A stretch of 22,098 bases of DNA from Chara braunii (taxonomy: Eukaryota; Streptophyta; Charophyceae; Charales; Characeae). The position numbers and the translations under genes were made by a program. The notes below the pieces were generated by a model. It worked only from the letters and a program-made list of their open reading frames with translations, was not told the DNA's origin and searched no databases. The number at the start of each line of letters is the position of its first letter. Within the stretch, counting starts at the first letter, position 1. Positions 8,320-18,475 of this stretch are shown piece by piece. Where the stretch lies: NCBI GenBank assembly GCA_003427395.1, contig BFEA01000155.1:2080133-2102230 (forward strand). The letters run 5' to 3'.

Positions 8320-9233
8320 TGCAATCAGACTCGCTTCCCTTTCCACTCCGCACTCATGCAAACAGATAGTGAGTCGCACTGGCGCACAGCGCCCACTCAA
8401 AGCTCAGAGATGTGGAAGTCGAAAACACAGTTCAGATACAAGCTCGCTTCAATTGGCTATGGCGCTTCAGCGCCTGTACACTCCAACTCTCGTCTCTCTA
8501 TTCAACACCACTGTTCGCACTCACTCATCTCCGGATCACCCTGGATATCCCGCATGCATACACACTCACACACGCTAGCACTAACACACTCACCTATCAG
8601 CTACGGCGGCTATGGCCGCTGTCCCTCACTAGCTATGGCTAACTATCCTCTGCAGCCCACTTCTTCTTCGGGCACTCTGCAGACCACCTCGCACAAGTCG
8701 CTCAAGCAGCGCTTCCGCATGGCTTACGCAGGAATGAATGAATGGCTGGGCGCTGCCGCTTGATTTATACTTCTGTAACTCGTTGGTCTGCCCTTGGCTG
8801 GACTAGGACTGACTGGGACCGGTACCGCTGACTCAGCAAGGGTGGACTTCACCACTTGCCCACTTGCCTCCAGTCTACTGTGAGCAATGTTGGAAGGGCC
8901 ACTTCCGGACCTTTGGGAAGTCTGTGGACTTGGTCCTTCAACACTGTAGCAGCTACGACCTTGACCTTTCAGAACTGTTGCAGCTACGAACTTGACCTTT
9001 CAGAGGAGCTACAGCTACGACTTCTAGAACTCACTAAGACCTCTATCCGACAGGTCTACAGATCGAACCCCTACAACCTACAGACCTACGATAGCTTACC
9101 AACTGTTGCGAATACACAGGTCACGGGTTCAACTCTCGGGGTCGACACGGGTACTGTACACAGGTAAGGTAAGGACTAGGGATCAAGCCCTGGGATCTGC
9201 ATTGGCTGCCGCTAACAGGTGAATACCGTTTCA
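8320..9233 (-). repeat. 3' LTR of the minus-strand retrotransposon
   Basis: This 914-base copy matches 15826-16878. A TATAAAT box on the minus strand lies at 8769-8763, placing the RNA start near 8735. It lacks 43 bases present in the 5' LTR near 16302-16345. Three 31-base repeats lie at 8949-9040, in the upstream (U3) part. Confidence 0.93.
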
Positions 9234-9245
9234 CTCCCGCCGGCC
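9234..9245 (-). other. Candidate polypurine tract (weak)
   Basis: On the minus strand GGCCGGCGGGAG directly abuts the TG start of the 3' LTR. This is the expected position for plus-strand priming, but the tract is broken by Cs and so is a poor example. Confidence 0.45.
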
Positions 9246-9271
9246 TAAATTCGAGGTCCTCCAAGAATAAT

Positions 9272-12200
9272 TCAGTTCAAGACCGGATTTTTACGTTTAT
9301 TTTCTCTCTCGTAGGCTCTAACTACGTCGGGAGCTGTTTCTAGAAGTTCAGTTCTAGTAAACCAGCGATCGTCCTCGGGTTCCTGATAAGCAAATCGAAC
9401 TTTATACTGTTTCTGTGGACGGCCTCTACCTCCTGTTCTGAGTACGTCTTCACCTACAATGCCCTTGATGTCATACCTTCCATCCATGTTCGGAGGGATC
9501 ATGGATCTTCTTGATGGAAACTGTTGACTCGTGACACACGGCAACAACTTGGACGCATGGAACACCGGGTAGGTGTGGAGGTGTGCTGGGATTTCAATCG
9601 TATAGGACGGTCCATCCTCTCCGCCCTTAACTTCTAGAATTGGCCACGGTCCTCGGTATGCTGGCAGTAACTTCTGCGAAATGTTTTCCTCAGGAGCAAA
9701 CTCTTTGGACATGCAGCTCATTGGGAGTACGACAGGTGGCTAGATGCACGCTGTTGTTATATGCACTGGCTACCTTGGGCAACATCTCGTCCCAGTTGAC
9801 TTGATCTGGTCTAGTGTACATACTTTAAACTTGTTGCAGGATTTTATTCATCTGCTCTGTCTGACCGTTAGTCTTTGGGTGACGGCCAGACGACATCAAC
9901 AACTTTGAGCCGTATACTCTCATTAGCTCCTGCCAGTTCTGACTTGTAAACCGGGTGTCCCTATCACTAACTATGGACAATGGGATCCCGTGATCACTAA
10001 CCCAAAAGTGAAAAAACTTTTGAATTACTAACTCTGTACGGGCTTTTGCGGGTAAGGGAACAAAACCAACATATTTGCTAAATCTATCCACTATTACCAT
10101 GACTTGGCTCTTTCCATGCCTACTTTTGACGCTAGCATCCATGAAATCAATGGATACTGAATCGCCAAGCTGATCAGGTATAGGCAAGGGTCGAAGAAGA
10201 CCTAGAGGGGCACGCGTAGTTGTCTTATTCCTGTGACAAACTTTGCAACTGCCAATGTACTCTATGCAGTCGGCTTTCATTCCTGGCCAGGTATACGCAT
10301 GCATCAGATTGGCTAAAGTCTTTTGCCAACCGAAATGTCCCTCTGTGTCGTGGCATTCCCCCAGGATCAAACTATGGATCTCCTCACTATTAGGAATGCA
10401 CAAACGGTCTACTACATTGGTCTTCTCAAACAGTAGTCCGTCTGTAGTGCGGTAATGTGGTTCAGTCTCTGGGGCCTCCTTAACTTTCTTGAGGAGGTCA
10501 CTATAAATAGGGTCCTGCGCATACACCTGTCTTACTTTCTCTTGCAGGTCTCTCCCTATATCCAGATAGTGAACTATAGCTCCAAAGTAATCTGATCTCC
10601 TACTTAGAGCATCCGCAACTACATTATACTTGCCCTGGACTGGTTTGAGCTCAAAGTCATACTGATCTATCTCAGAGGCCCACCTAGTTAGTTTAGGTGT
10701 CATTATGGCCTGCGTTTTCAGCCACCTAAGAGTCTCGTGGTCTGAATAAACTTTGAAGTGCCTCCCGAGCAGGTAATGCTTCCAGTGCTCTAAGGCCTGC
10801 CTGAGAGCGTAGAGTTCTCTCTCGTAAGTCGAGGTAGCTACTTTCTCTGAAGGTATCCTCGCTGACATAAACTCTACGGGTCTATAGCCATTGCCGTCGT
10901 CTTGCTGCAACACGGCGCCTATACCGTACTGACTTGCGTTCATGGTGACGACAAATGGCAAGGACGGATCTGCAACCTTGAGGACAGGGTACTCTATCAA
11001 CGCTCGCTTTAACTTCTTAAGAGCGGATGTACAATCTTTGTCCCATTGCCAGATTGCATCTTTCTTGAGCAACCTGCGAAGGGAGAGGCGATGGTAGAGA
11101 AGTTCCTCACGAACTTCCTATAATAATTAGCTAGGCCTAGAAACGACCGCAATTCTGTTATCGTGCGGGATGTCGGCCAATCTCTAATCGGCGCTATCTT
11201 GCTATCCTCAGGCTTGATGCCATCTCCGTCTAGGACGTGGCCCAAGTACAAGACTTGTGTCTTGGCCCACTCGCACTTCTTCGCATTGATCTTGAAGTTA
11301 GTCTCTCTCAACTTCTCGAAGACCTGCCTCAAATGACCCTGATGCTCTTGGAGGGTCTTACTGAAAACTAGTATATCGTCTAAGTACAGTACGACGAATC
11401 TATCTAACCAAGGCCTAAACACATCATTCATGCAGTGCTGGAATGTGGCTGGCGCATTTGTCAGTCCAAAGGGCATCACGATGAACTTATAATGCCCATA
11501 TCTAGTCCAGAAAGCTGTCTTATACTGGTCATCAGGATGGACTTCTATCTGATGATATTCAGACTTCAAATCTATCTTTGAAAAATACCTACAGCCTTGC
11601 ACTCGATCTAAGAGATCGTCTATCCTAGGCAGTGGCTCAACATTCTTCACTGTGATAGCATTCAAACCCCTATAGTCTATACACATACGCAACTCCCCCT
11701 CCTTTTTGGGAACAAACAAAACTGGTGCTCCAAAGGGGAGACAAGCTGGGCCTAATCCAACCCTTTTCGAGGAGCTCGTTCAACTGCTTACATAACTCCT
11801 GTAACTCCCTTGGGGACATTTTGTAAATCACACCTTTAGGAGTCCTACTGCCAGGCTCTATCTTTATACGGTGCTGGATTGGTCGCGGCACTACTCCTGT
11901 CGGTGGCTCTGCTAAGTCTTTAAACTCTTCCAGCAGCTTGGCAATAGTTGGGTCCATTGGCTTATCCTCTTTAGGCTCGGTGACAGGCCTCACGTAGGCT
12001 ACGAAGACCTGCTCTTCTAACTGCTCCTTCCTTACTAATCGCGCGAACGTGGGAGCACTGAGACAACAATGAGACAGAGCGTTATCTACTCCTGACACAT
12101 GGAACAGATGGGCAGTCTTGACCTCGCCTGATGGACTAGGGAGCCTACACTCATGCTCTCTTAAGTGGAGTGTGGCCCTTGCTGACTCTCCCCAGTCCAT

Positions 12201-12641
12201 ACCTAGGACTATATCAAAAGGGAGGTTGTCCTCTACGAGGAGAGCCAGAGAGTGGAAAACTTTCTCCACCTTGCCATCTTTCTCTAAGCGCAAATACGCC
12301 CGGACTCCCTCGACGTAATCCTCGACACGCATCGTGCGGTTGTCTGCGAGGATACTGACTATGGGGTCTTCCAACTTTTGGACTTTCAGACCTAGCCTCG
12401 ACTTCTTAGCGCTTTCCTACTGATATAACTACGGGTAGCCCCTGTGTCCATGAGATCTGCTTTTAAAAACTTCTAAATCTACTAATACAAGTTGTCCTTT
12501 GCTCGCCTTTTTCATCTTAGCCCAGACCGGCATTCTCTCTTGCAACTCTTCTGCTAGACCTGTAAGGGAAGTGTCTAGGGAGACTCTAACACAAGCGGTC
12601 TCTGGACAGCTAACTAGGCACTGGCCTGCAACCTCTGCCAT
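9272..12641 (-). pseudogene. pol: pol pseudogene: protease, RT, RNase H, integrase, chromodomain
   Basis: Frames read leftward. Protease active site MDTGATRSYIS lies near 12450-12421, in a different frame from the segments on either side (12641-12429 and 12374-11670). RT spans about 11900-11090 with catalytic YLDD at 11386-11375; one extra base in a C run (plus-strand GGGG 11735-11738) shifts it, and one lost base near 11081-11083 shifts it back. RNase H has NAS where the catalytic DAS is expected (Asn codon 10940-10938). Integrase keeps an HX4H...CX2C zinc module (CX2C at 10247-10236) and DDE residues (SIDF, SDRDTRF, NGQTEQ), then a TAA at 9827-9825. About 100 residues appear deleted near 9725. 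The tail 9721-9272 has the GPY/F-like RGPWPILEV and a chromodomain-like segment (QYKVRF, RWFTRTELLETAP). This copy cannot make a functional Pol. Confidence 0.9.
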
Positions 12642-12721
12642 AGGCTCATGTGGTGTGGGAGTTTCCTAGTGGTGCGAGCACACTTCCCCTCATGGCCTAG
12701 TGGTAGGGGCAGTTGCGACTC

Positions 12722-14717
12722 CTACCAACGGCTGCCTTTTGACCCGTTGGCAGCAAATCGGGCTTCCCTATACTTTGGAAAATATTTAATGGTATGGGTA
12801 GGGTCACCGCAGTAGATGCATTGCCCCTGCTCCATCCGTTGTTGCCATACTCTCTGGTCCAAGCCCAAATCTTCCCAAGGCCGGCCTTGTGGCCAACCTG
12901 GGTGCCAACCTCCTCTCCTTTGAGGTGATCCTCCACCTCTGCGCCGTGGTGATCGACTGGGCCCCGAGCGATTCGGCAAGGGACCTTGACCCCTACCTCC
13001 CTCTTGGCGGTTGCTTTGACCGCCACCCCCCTGTGCACTCGGACCTCCACCACCTATGACCCGACCCCCTTGGTCCTGGCCTCCTCCTCTACCTTGCGGC
13101 CTCCCTCCAGCCGCGACAGCAGAGTAAGTCCTCCCCTGACCTACACTACGATCTTCCTCCTCCAGCCCCCACTCTATCTGACTGTAGGGGACTTCGTCAG
13201 TACCACCCTCATCTAAAGTAAGGATCAGGTGATCCTGTGCCCTGACCTGACCTGAGATGGTACGACCCTTCCACTTCTTTCCCTTGTCTAAATCCTTATG
13301 CTAGAAAGTGGAAATTGGCATGGATTTGGCCTCGAATAGGACCACCTCTCTACTCGACGCGTCGTACGTGATGCTGGTCTGCTGGGTCTTCTCAAAGAAA
13401 TGCCCTCGTAAGGGCTCTGGCATGGCACGATAAAATAAGTTAACTAATTGGGTCTCAGTGACCCCGTGGTCTGGGATGGCTACCAGATCATCCATAACTG
13501 CTTTGAGTGCTCTCGCACTCTTCCACTGTCGTGAGTGGATTGTCTGCAGTTTGTTAGAGGCCCTGACGCCTCGTGTGACGTCACTTTACCTCTCTCTCAG
13601 GAGTTTGAGGAAGGTGTGGAGAGGGGTGAGTTTAGAGTATGCAACCATATTGTATTCACAATCGGCTGCGCGCGCGAGGGACCTGGCAAAATTGGTCGCT
13701 TCATCTTTTAACGCATGGAAGGCCACGATGAATCGTTCCTCTGGCGCTATATGTTGCAAGTACATGTATGTGTTGATACTGGCCTCCCGGTTATCAAAGT
13801 TTTCGTCCTTTTCCCGCCATAAGAGTAAGGAAACTTGAGCTTGACAGACTCTTTGCGGGGACGCACTTCACTCTCTGTAGTGGCCACTACTTTGGCACCT
13901 TCAATGGCGCCTGCGCAAAATTTCTCTGCGTTGTCCCTTAACTTTTTAACTTCGGTCCCGACATGAGTCGTTACATCGCGCGCGAAGTCCCTAAAACCAG
14001 ACTGGATGGAGTGGAGGGCCATTTCTTGGCGCTTAACAAACTGATGATGCTCAGTCCAGGCCCTACCTAGGAGCTCAATGCTCCCAAGGATCCTGTCCAA
14101 CTTAGCCTGAATGTCAGGCTGGGCCTCTACTTCTTGTCTACACGTCTGTAAGCTTTCCACTTTTCTAGCCATTCTGTTGGTTTCCTCCGTCCTCCTCTTC
14201 TTCTCCTTGCTAGGCGCAACTTCCAATCTAACCTCTTCTCATTCTCTATAGCCTGGCGTTCTAGGGGATCACTCACCGCCTCGATCTCCTTAATCGCGGC
14301 TTCCTTCTCGTCCTGAGGTATATACAGCATCGCCTCCTCATCTTCTCCCAGAGACAAATTAGCCACCCATTCCGATATCCTCCTTTCCACCCACGGGTCA
14401 TCTTCTTTCGTGCCATTGCTTCCTTCTCCTTCCCCTAGTCTTCTCTTTCTTAGGGGCATTTCTTCTTGCTGCTCTTCCTTCTCTTCAACCTCTTCTTCTA
14501 CTGCAGCCTTCATTAATTCCTCCTCTTTTTGCTGCAATCTTTTCATCTCCTCCTCCAGTTTCTTCTTCTTCGCCGCCTGCTCCTCGGCTATCATTTTCAT
14601 CTTTGCCTGTCTGAGGAACTCCTTCTTCTCTCTTCTCTCTCTGAGGATGGCGGCTGCCTGCTCCTCTTGAGCCTTGCTATATGGAATGGTGCTCTTCCCA
14701 CTGCGAGTGTCAACCAT
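12722..14717 (-). pseudogene. gag: gag pseudogene of the minus-strand retrotransposon
   Basis: ATG at 14717 (Met 12 of the frame opening at 14750) has a strong ACCATGG context and starts MVDTRSGKST. A long Lys/Glu coiled coil follows, then a Gag capsid-like region (FHALKDEATNFARSLA, LVNLFYRAMPEPLRGHFFEK), a Gly/Arg-rich linker and a zinc knuckle CX2CX4HX4F near 12808-12768. Lesions: a one-base deletion near 14205; a frame change near 13815; TAA at 13588-13586; TAG at 13303-13301 where Trp is expected (TGG to TAG, a C-to-T change on the plus strand); and the last knuckle Cys is Phe. The frame ends at 12724-12722. Gag forms the virus-like particle and binds the RNA; this copy is non-functional. 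Confidence 0.85.
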
Positions 14718-15812
14718 GGTGACAAGTGCACAACTGGACAATGGTTCCAAACCTCACCACTTAGACCTCGGCATCTGACTGACTGGACCTAGACTCAATC
14801 TAAAGGACCATAAAACCCAAGTAGGATCCTGTCAACTAGGGTCTCTAGCCTAGACCTAAACTATGGCTGTCACTACAGGACTTGTTGCTGATCAGGAGGC
14901 ATTTAAGGAGATCCCCTGTAACTCCTCAGGAATTATTTAACGTCACAGACAGGACGACACGATCAGCAAGTCCTCTCAAGAATTAAACAGCCTGTTGTGT
15001 CGCCCACAACTCGGATTTTGGGCCTACCGTGCCACACCGAGCAGCCCGCCAGTCAGTACCGGTCCTTGGGAGGGTTCGTGTCCTCCTGGACAGTCGAGTC
15101 GTCAGACACAGCCTTTAGCCCAACTCAGCCCGTGTGGGTTTGGTCAACAAGGCCCTATCCTTCATACACGGAGTTCCTAGCACCTGGACAGAAGAGACTC
15201 AATGCAGAAAGAAGAGACAGACAGACTCAGCAAGTACCATAGGGTGAGTGCACATCCATAGGGCGACGGGATAGGCTGAGGACTTGGCGAGAATATACCA
15301 TTCCAGCTTGGTCAAGGTCGTGGTCAGCAGCCCTGGTCAACATATTGGTCAACGCTGGTCAAACATACGGTCAACGCGTCAGTCAACCTTGGTCAACGCC
15401 TTGGTCAATGCCGGAGTCAACGCCCAAACCAGCTGCGGTCAACCCCTTGGTCAACACCTTGGTCAACCTCCAACTCAGCTATGGCTGCCGCTTTCTTCTT
15501 CCTCACCACCCTTCTTCTTCTTCCTCCTTTCTTTCTCCTACCTCGCCTTGCTCTTCCTTCACCCTGGCTATGTCTTCCCTCTTCTTCTTCGTCCCTCCTT
15601 CCTCTTCCTCAACTATGGCTTCTCTCTTCTCTTCCGTCTCTCTCTTCTTCATCGTTGTCTCCTTTGCAGGTACGCGGCACCTTCCTCCACCAGCGCAGCT
15701 ATGGCGGACCTCTTCCTTGGTGATGGCGAACTGCAACTTTGGCGCTCTTCGACTATGGCACCCCACTTCGGCATACTGCGGACAAGAACGGCGCATGAGA
15801 TAGCGGGTACCA
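14718..15812 (-). other. Untranslated leader between primer site and gag
   Basis: About 1.06 kb separates the primer site from the gag start. It contains a CT-rich stretch (15500-15660), the TTGACC array at 15309-15467 and no recognisable gene. Frames open on the plus strand here are compositional. Confidence 0.7.
15309..15467 (-). promoter_or_regulatory. Array of TTGAC(C) motifs in the retrotransposon leader
   Basis: Twelve GTCAA strings (TTGAC on the transcribed minus strand) occur in about 160 bases, ten of them as TTGACC. Spacing is irregular, mostly 10-22 bases. TTGACC/T is the core of the W-box bound by plant WRKY factors. TTGACC also occurs twice in each LTR inside 31-base repeats. 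Binding is inference only. Confidence 0.5.
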
Positions 15813-15824
15813 GCTCCGATACCA
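15813..15824 (-). other. Primer binding site, tRNA-iMet type
   Basis: On the minus strand TGGTATCGGAGC follows the 5' LTR end after one base. It resembles TGGTATCAGAGC, the complement of the plant initiator Met-tRNA 3' end used by many plant LTR elements, with one difference. Confidence 0.88.
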
Positions 15825-16268
15825 GTGCAATCAAACTCGCTTCCCTTTCCACTCCGCACTCATGCAAACAGATGGTGAGTCACACTGGCGCACAGCGCCC
15901 ACTCAAAGCTCAGAGATGTGGAAGTCGAAAACACAGTTCAGATACAAGCTCACTTCAATTGGCTATGGCGCTTCAGCGCCTGTACACACCAACTCTCATC
16001 TCTCTATTCAACACCACTGTTCGCACTCACTCAACTCCGGATCACCCTGGATATCCCACACACATACACACTCGCACACGCTAACACTAACACGCTCACC
16101 TATCAGCTATGGCGGCTATGGCCGCTGTCCCTCACTAGCTATGGCTAACTATCTTCTTCAGCCCACTTCATCTTCGGGCACTCTGCAGACCACCTCGCAC
16201 AAGTCGCTCAAGCAGCGCTTCCGCATGGCTTACACAGGAATGAACGAATGGCTGGGTGCTGCCTCTTG

Positions 16269-16275
16269 ATTTATA
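16269..16275 (-). promoter_or_regulatory. TATA box of the 5' LTR promoter
   Basis: TATAAAT on the minus strand, conserved in the other LTR at 8769-8763. It lies in the expected U3 position, about 440 bases before the primer site. Confidence 0.6.
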
Positions 16276-16497
16276 CTTCTGTAACTCGTTGGTCTGCCCC
16301 TTTCCCATGCCCTTGGTGCACACAGTCCCATACGGTACTTGCTTGACTGGACTAGGACTGACTGGGACCGGTACCGCTGACTCAGCAAGGGTGGACTTCA
16401 CCACTTGCCCACTTGCCTCCAGTCGACTGTGAGCGAAGTTGGAAGGGCCACTTCCGGACCTTTGGGAAGTCTGTGGACTTGGCCCTTCGACACTGTA

Positions 16498-16592
16498 GCA
16501 GCTACGACCTTGACCTTTCAGGACTGTAGCAGCTACGAACTTGACCTTTCAGAGGAGCCACAGCTACGACTTCTAGAACTCACTAAGACCTC
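16498..16592. repeat. Three 31-base direct repeats in LTR U3 (also 8949-9040)
   Basis: The units start with GCAGCTACGA or ACAGCTACGA. The first two continue with CTTGACCTTTCAG, the third diverges. The same array is in the other LTR at 8949-9040. The position upstream of the TATA box and the repeated TTGACC suggest an enhancer-like array. Confidence 0.65.
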
Positions 16593-16750
16593 TATCCGAC
16601 AGGTCTACAGATCGAACCCCTACAACCTACGGACCTACGACAGCCTACCAACTGNACAGCTACGACTTCTAGAACTCACTAAGACCTCTATCCGACAGGT
16701 CTACAGATCGAACCCCTACAACCTACGGACCTACGACAGCCTACCAACTG
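16560..16750. other. Assembly artefact: 95-base duplication around one N
   Basis: Positions 16560-16654 and 16656-16750 are identical and separated by a single N at 16655. The other LTR has this segment only once. This is the signature of two overlapping contig ends joined without merging. Confidence 0.9.
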
Positions 16751-17103
16751 TTGCGAACACACATGTCACAGGTTCAACTCTCGGGGTCGACAAGGGTACT
16801 GTACACAGGTAAGGTAAGGACTAGGAATCGAGCCCTGGGATCTGCATTCGCTACCGCTAACAGGTGAATACCGTTTCATATCAAAAATTGAGTAGTGATT
16901 TTAGCTAAATACGATGCGGAGCCTGTTTTTGCCAATGTGGACGATGCATCTTTCAGCCTTCGACTGATTGCTTGCATCGGGTTTCAGGTTTTCTATTTCA
17001 CTCCCCACCTCAGGGTATCAGTTGTTGGGAAGTTGTGGATGGCTAACCACAACCAGGGTTAAGGTGGATCATCTCTTACAGTGTAATAAGTTAGGGGATT
17101 CTG

Positions 17104-17161
17104 CAGACTGTTGAGGGTTCAGCCTCCTGATGAGTCGGTTACAGTCCGAGGAAACAATTTG
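17104..17161 (+). ncRNA. Type III hammerhead ribozyme with intact core
   Basis: Stem III pairs CAGACTGT (17104-17111) with ACAATTTG (17154-17161), seven of eight positions. The cleavage triplet is GTT (17110-17112), allowed by the NUH rule though usually slower than GUC. Stem I is GAGG/CCTC (17113-17116 with 17123-17126) with a 6-base loop. The core CTGATGA (17127-17133) and GAAA (17151-17154) match the consensus at every conserved position. Stem II has four pairs (TCGG/CCGA) with a G-G mismatch at its core-proximal pair, around a 7-base loop. Stems I and II differ in sequence from copy 1 yet still fold, which supports a true ribozyme family. Cleavage activity is possible but unproven. Confidence 0.82.
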
Positions 17162-17233
17162 TCACAGCCCCTTGTTTGTTGTCCGCTTATCCCTCTCTGC
17201 CTACAGTTTACCGGACAGTTCTGTTTAACGATA
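17155..17233 (+). repeat. Hammerhead-linked repeat tail, homologous to 8234-8312
   Basis: TTTGTCACAGCC, GTTTGTTGTCC, TTTACCGG-CAGTTCTGTTT and a following ACGA-like string appear in the same order in the right arm of the foldback at 8234-8312, and inverted at 8131-8211. It passes directly into an AT tract. Confidence 0.85.
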
Positions 17234-17277
17234 TATATATGTATATGTATATATATATCAATATATGTTATATATAG
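17231..17277. repeat. (AT)n-rich microsatellite
   Basis: ATATATATATGTATATGTATATATATATCAATATATGTTATATATA-type sequence directly after the hammerhead-linked tail. Confidence 0.9.
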
Positions 17278-18345
17278 GTGTTGATTGATATCCTGGTTGC
17301 TCATTGTCCCGTCGTTTGGCCTGTGATGTAGGGGGCGGTGCTTGCATGTGGGACTTGTCATCTAGGATCTGTTTTGTTTGTTTCCCCCTGTTTTGTTATA
17401 TTTGGCTGTTCCCTTCCTCTTTCTTTGCCTATTTGCCTTTTGCCTGTGTGCAAGTGGGTCGTTATGACACACAGGGGTGAGGGCAGCCGCCGCTCAACCT
17501 ACATACACGTGGGCAGCCTTGTACGCAAGAAGATAAAAAATGAATTGATATCTTTCTTGTTTCCATTTGTTTTTTTTCACTTTTGCGCTCTGATATCTTT
17601 GTGACGGTATATATGATCCGGGAAGATCATGTTCCAATCCCTCAACGTTTGGGGCCGCATCCTGGGCAGGGACTGTCCTGGGAATCAGGAGTGTACTCTG
17701 GGCAGGGACCACATCCTGTTGTACAGGCGGAACATCTAATGCTGAAGGGCATAAGACATGTGTCGTGGCTGCCTGCAGGCAGCTGGACTGTCTGCCGGAG
17801 GCAAAGGTGGCATTCTGAGCCACACGGGCCCCAGTTAGGGCCTGGTTCCAGACAGGCAGGGTAGGCCTAAGGGACGACGGTTCAGGCCTGGACCACGGCG
17901 GTTCAGGCAGGCCAAGGGTAAAGGCCCAGGCCAAACGGCCACAAGGCCGGTACCGGTCCAGCACAGGACCTACCGGCGGCGCTGCAGAGGCTGCCACATT
18001 ATTGGTGCCAAGTCCAGTTTAAATCTGGACCGTTGATTCAGATCAATGGTCCAGGCCGGTAGGTACCAGCAGGTAGGAGGCCAGCCCAGCACTACGAAAG
18101 GCTGGGTACCAGCCTCAGTGGTAGGTTGGTATGGACGAGAGGTTAGTCTTCAGGATTAGCGCATCAGTTCAGCGTTAGCTCCATTAGAGCAGCGCTGCAG
18201 CACAGCGAGGGGTAGCGAGCGGATTAGCGCAGCGTTGGGCGCAGCGCCAGTTACCGGCCCAGCCCCCTTGCAGCACCATAGCTACTGTACCAGGTACCAG
18301 GGAGGAAGGCTTCGCCCTCTCTCCCTCATCTCCTCCACCGCTCCT
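17278..18345. other. Gene-free, partly GC-rich repetitive stretch
   Basis: The 17640-18250 part is full of short motifs such as CAGG, GGTACC, GGGCAGGGAC (17667, 17701) and GTTCAGGC (17881, 17903) and AGCGCAGCG-like strings (18225-18245). No frame resembles a known protein. If the second retrotransposon is full length, its 5' LTR could begin within or just after this stretch, but I could not find its start. Confidence 0.5.
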
Positions 18346-18408
<63 letters not shown>

Positions 18409-18409
18409 N

Positions 18410-18472
<63 letters not shown>
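18346..18472. repeat. (TC)n microsatellite, interrupted by an N
   Basis: About 125 bases of CT repeat with one N at 18409, likely a gap bridged inside a repeat of unknown true length. Confidence 0.95.

Positions 18473-18475
<3 letters not shown>

Larger units (their letters stand above)
8320..16878 (-). mobile_element. Degraded Ty3/gypsy LTR retrotransposon, chromovirus-like
   Basis: The element is about 8.56 kb and transcribed leftward. Its LTRs are 15826-16878 (5') and 8320-9233 (3'), with TG...CA ends in the plus-strand reading. The flanks are TATC just before 8320 and TATC just after 16878 (ATATC if the terminal A is counted as flank), a plausible target-site duplication. In transcription order it has a tRNA-iMet-type primer site, a leader of about 1.06 kb, gag, protease, RT, RNase H, integrase and a chromodomain-like tail. 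The order RT-RNase H-integrase defines Ty3/gypsy. The LTRs differ by about 21 substitutions in their first 450 aligned bases by my count, mostly transitions, plus a 43-base indel. The insertion is therefore not recent. Confidence 0.93.
15826..16878 (-). repeat. 5' LTR of the minus-strand retrotransposon
   Basis: Outer end 16878, inner end 15826. On the minus strand TATAAAT at 16275-16269 is a good TATA box, giving an RNA start near 16240, so U3 is about 640 bases and R-U5 about 410. Its 1053 bases include an apparent assembly duplication (16560-16750). Without it, and allowing for the 43-base indel, it matches the 914-base 3' LTR. Confidence 0.93.

Noticed and set aside
8320-8763. Plus-strand frame in the LTR, repeated at 15862-16269
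   Set aside because: Identical in both LTRs, antisense to the element, with no protein-like features. It contains the TATA-proximal LTR sequence.
14410-14792. Plus-strand Ser/Phe/Leu-rich frames opposite gag
   Set aside because: Antisense shadows of the Lys/Glu-rich coiled coil of Gag.
17494-17997. Minus-strand frame of 167 codons
   Set aside because: GC-rich repeat sequence, Pro/Ala-rich, no family resemblance and overlapped by another open frame.
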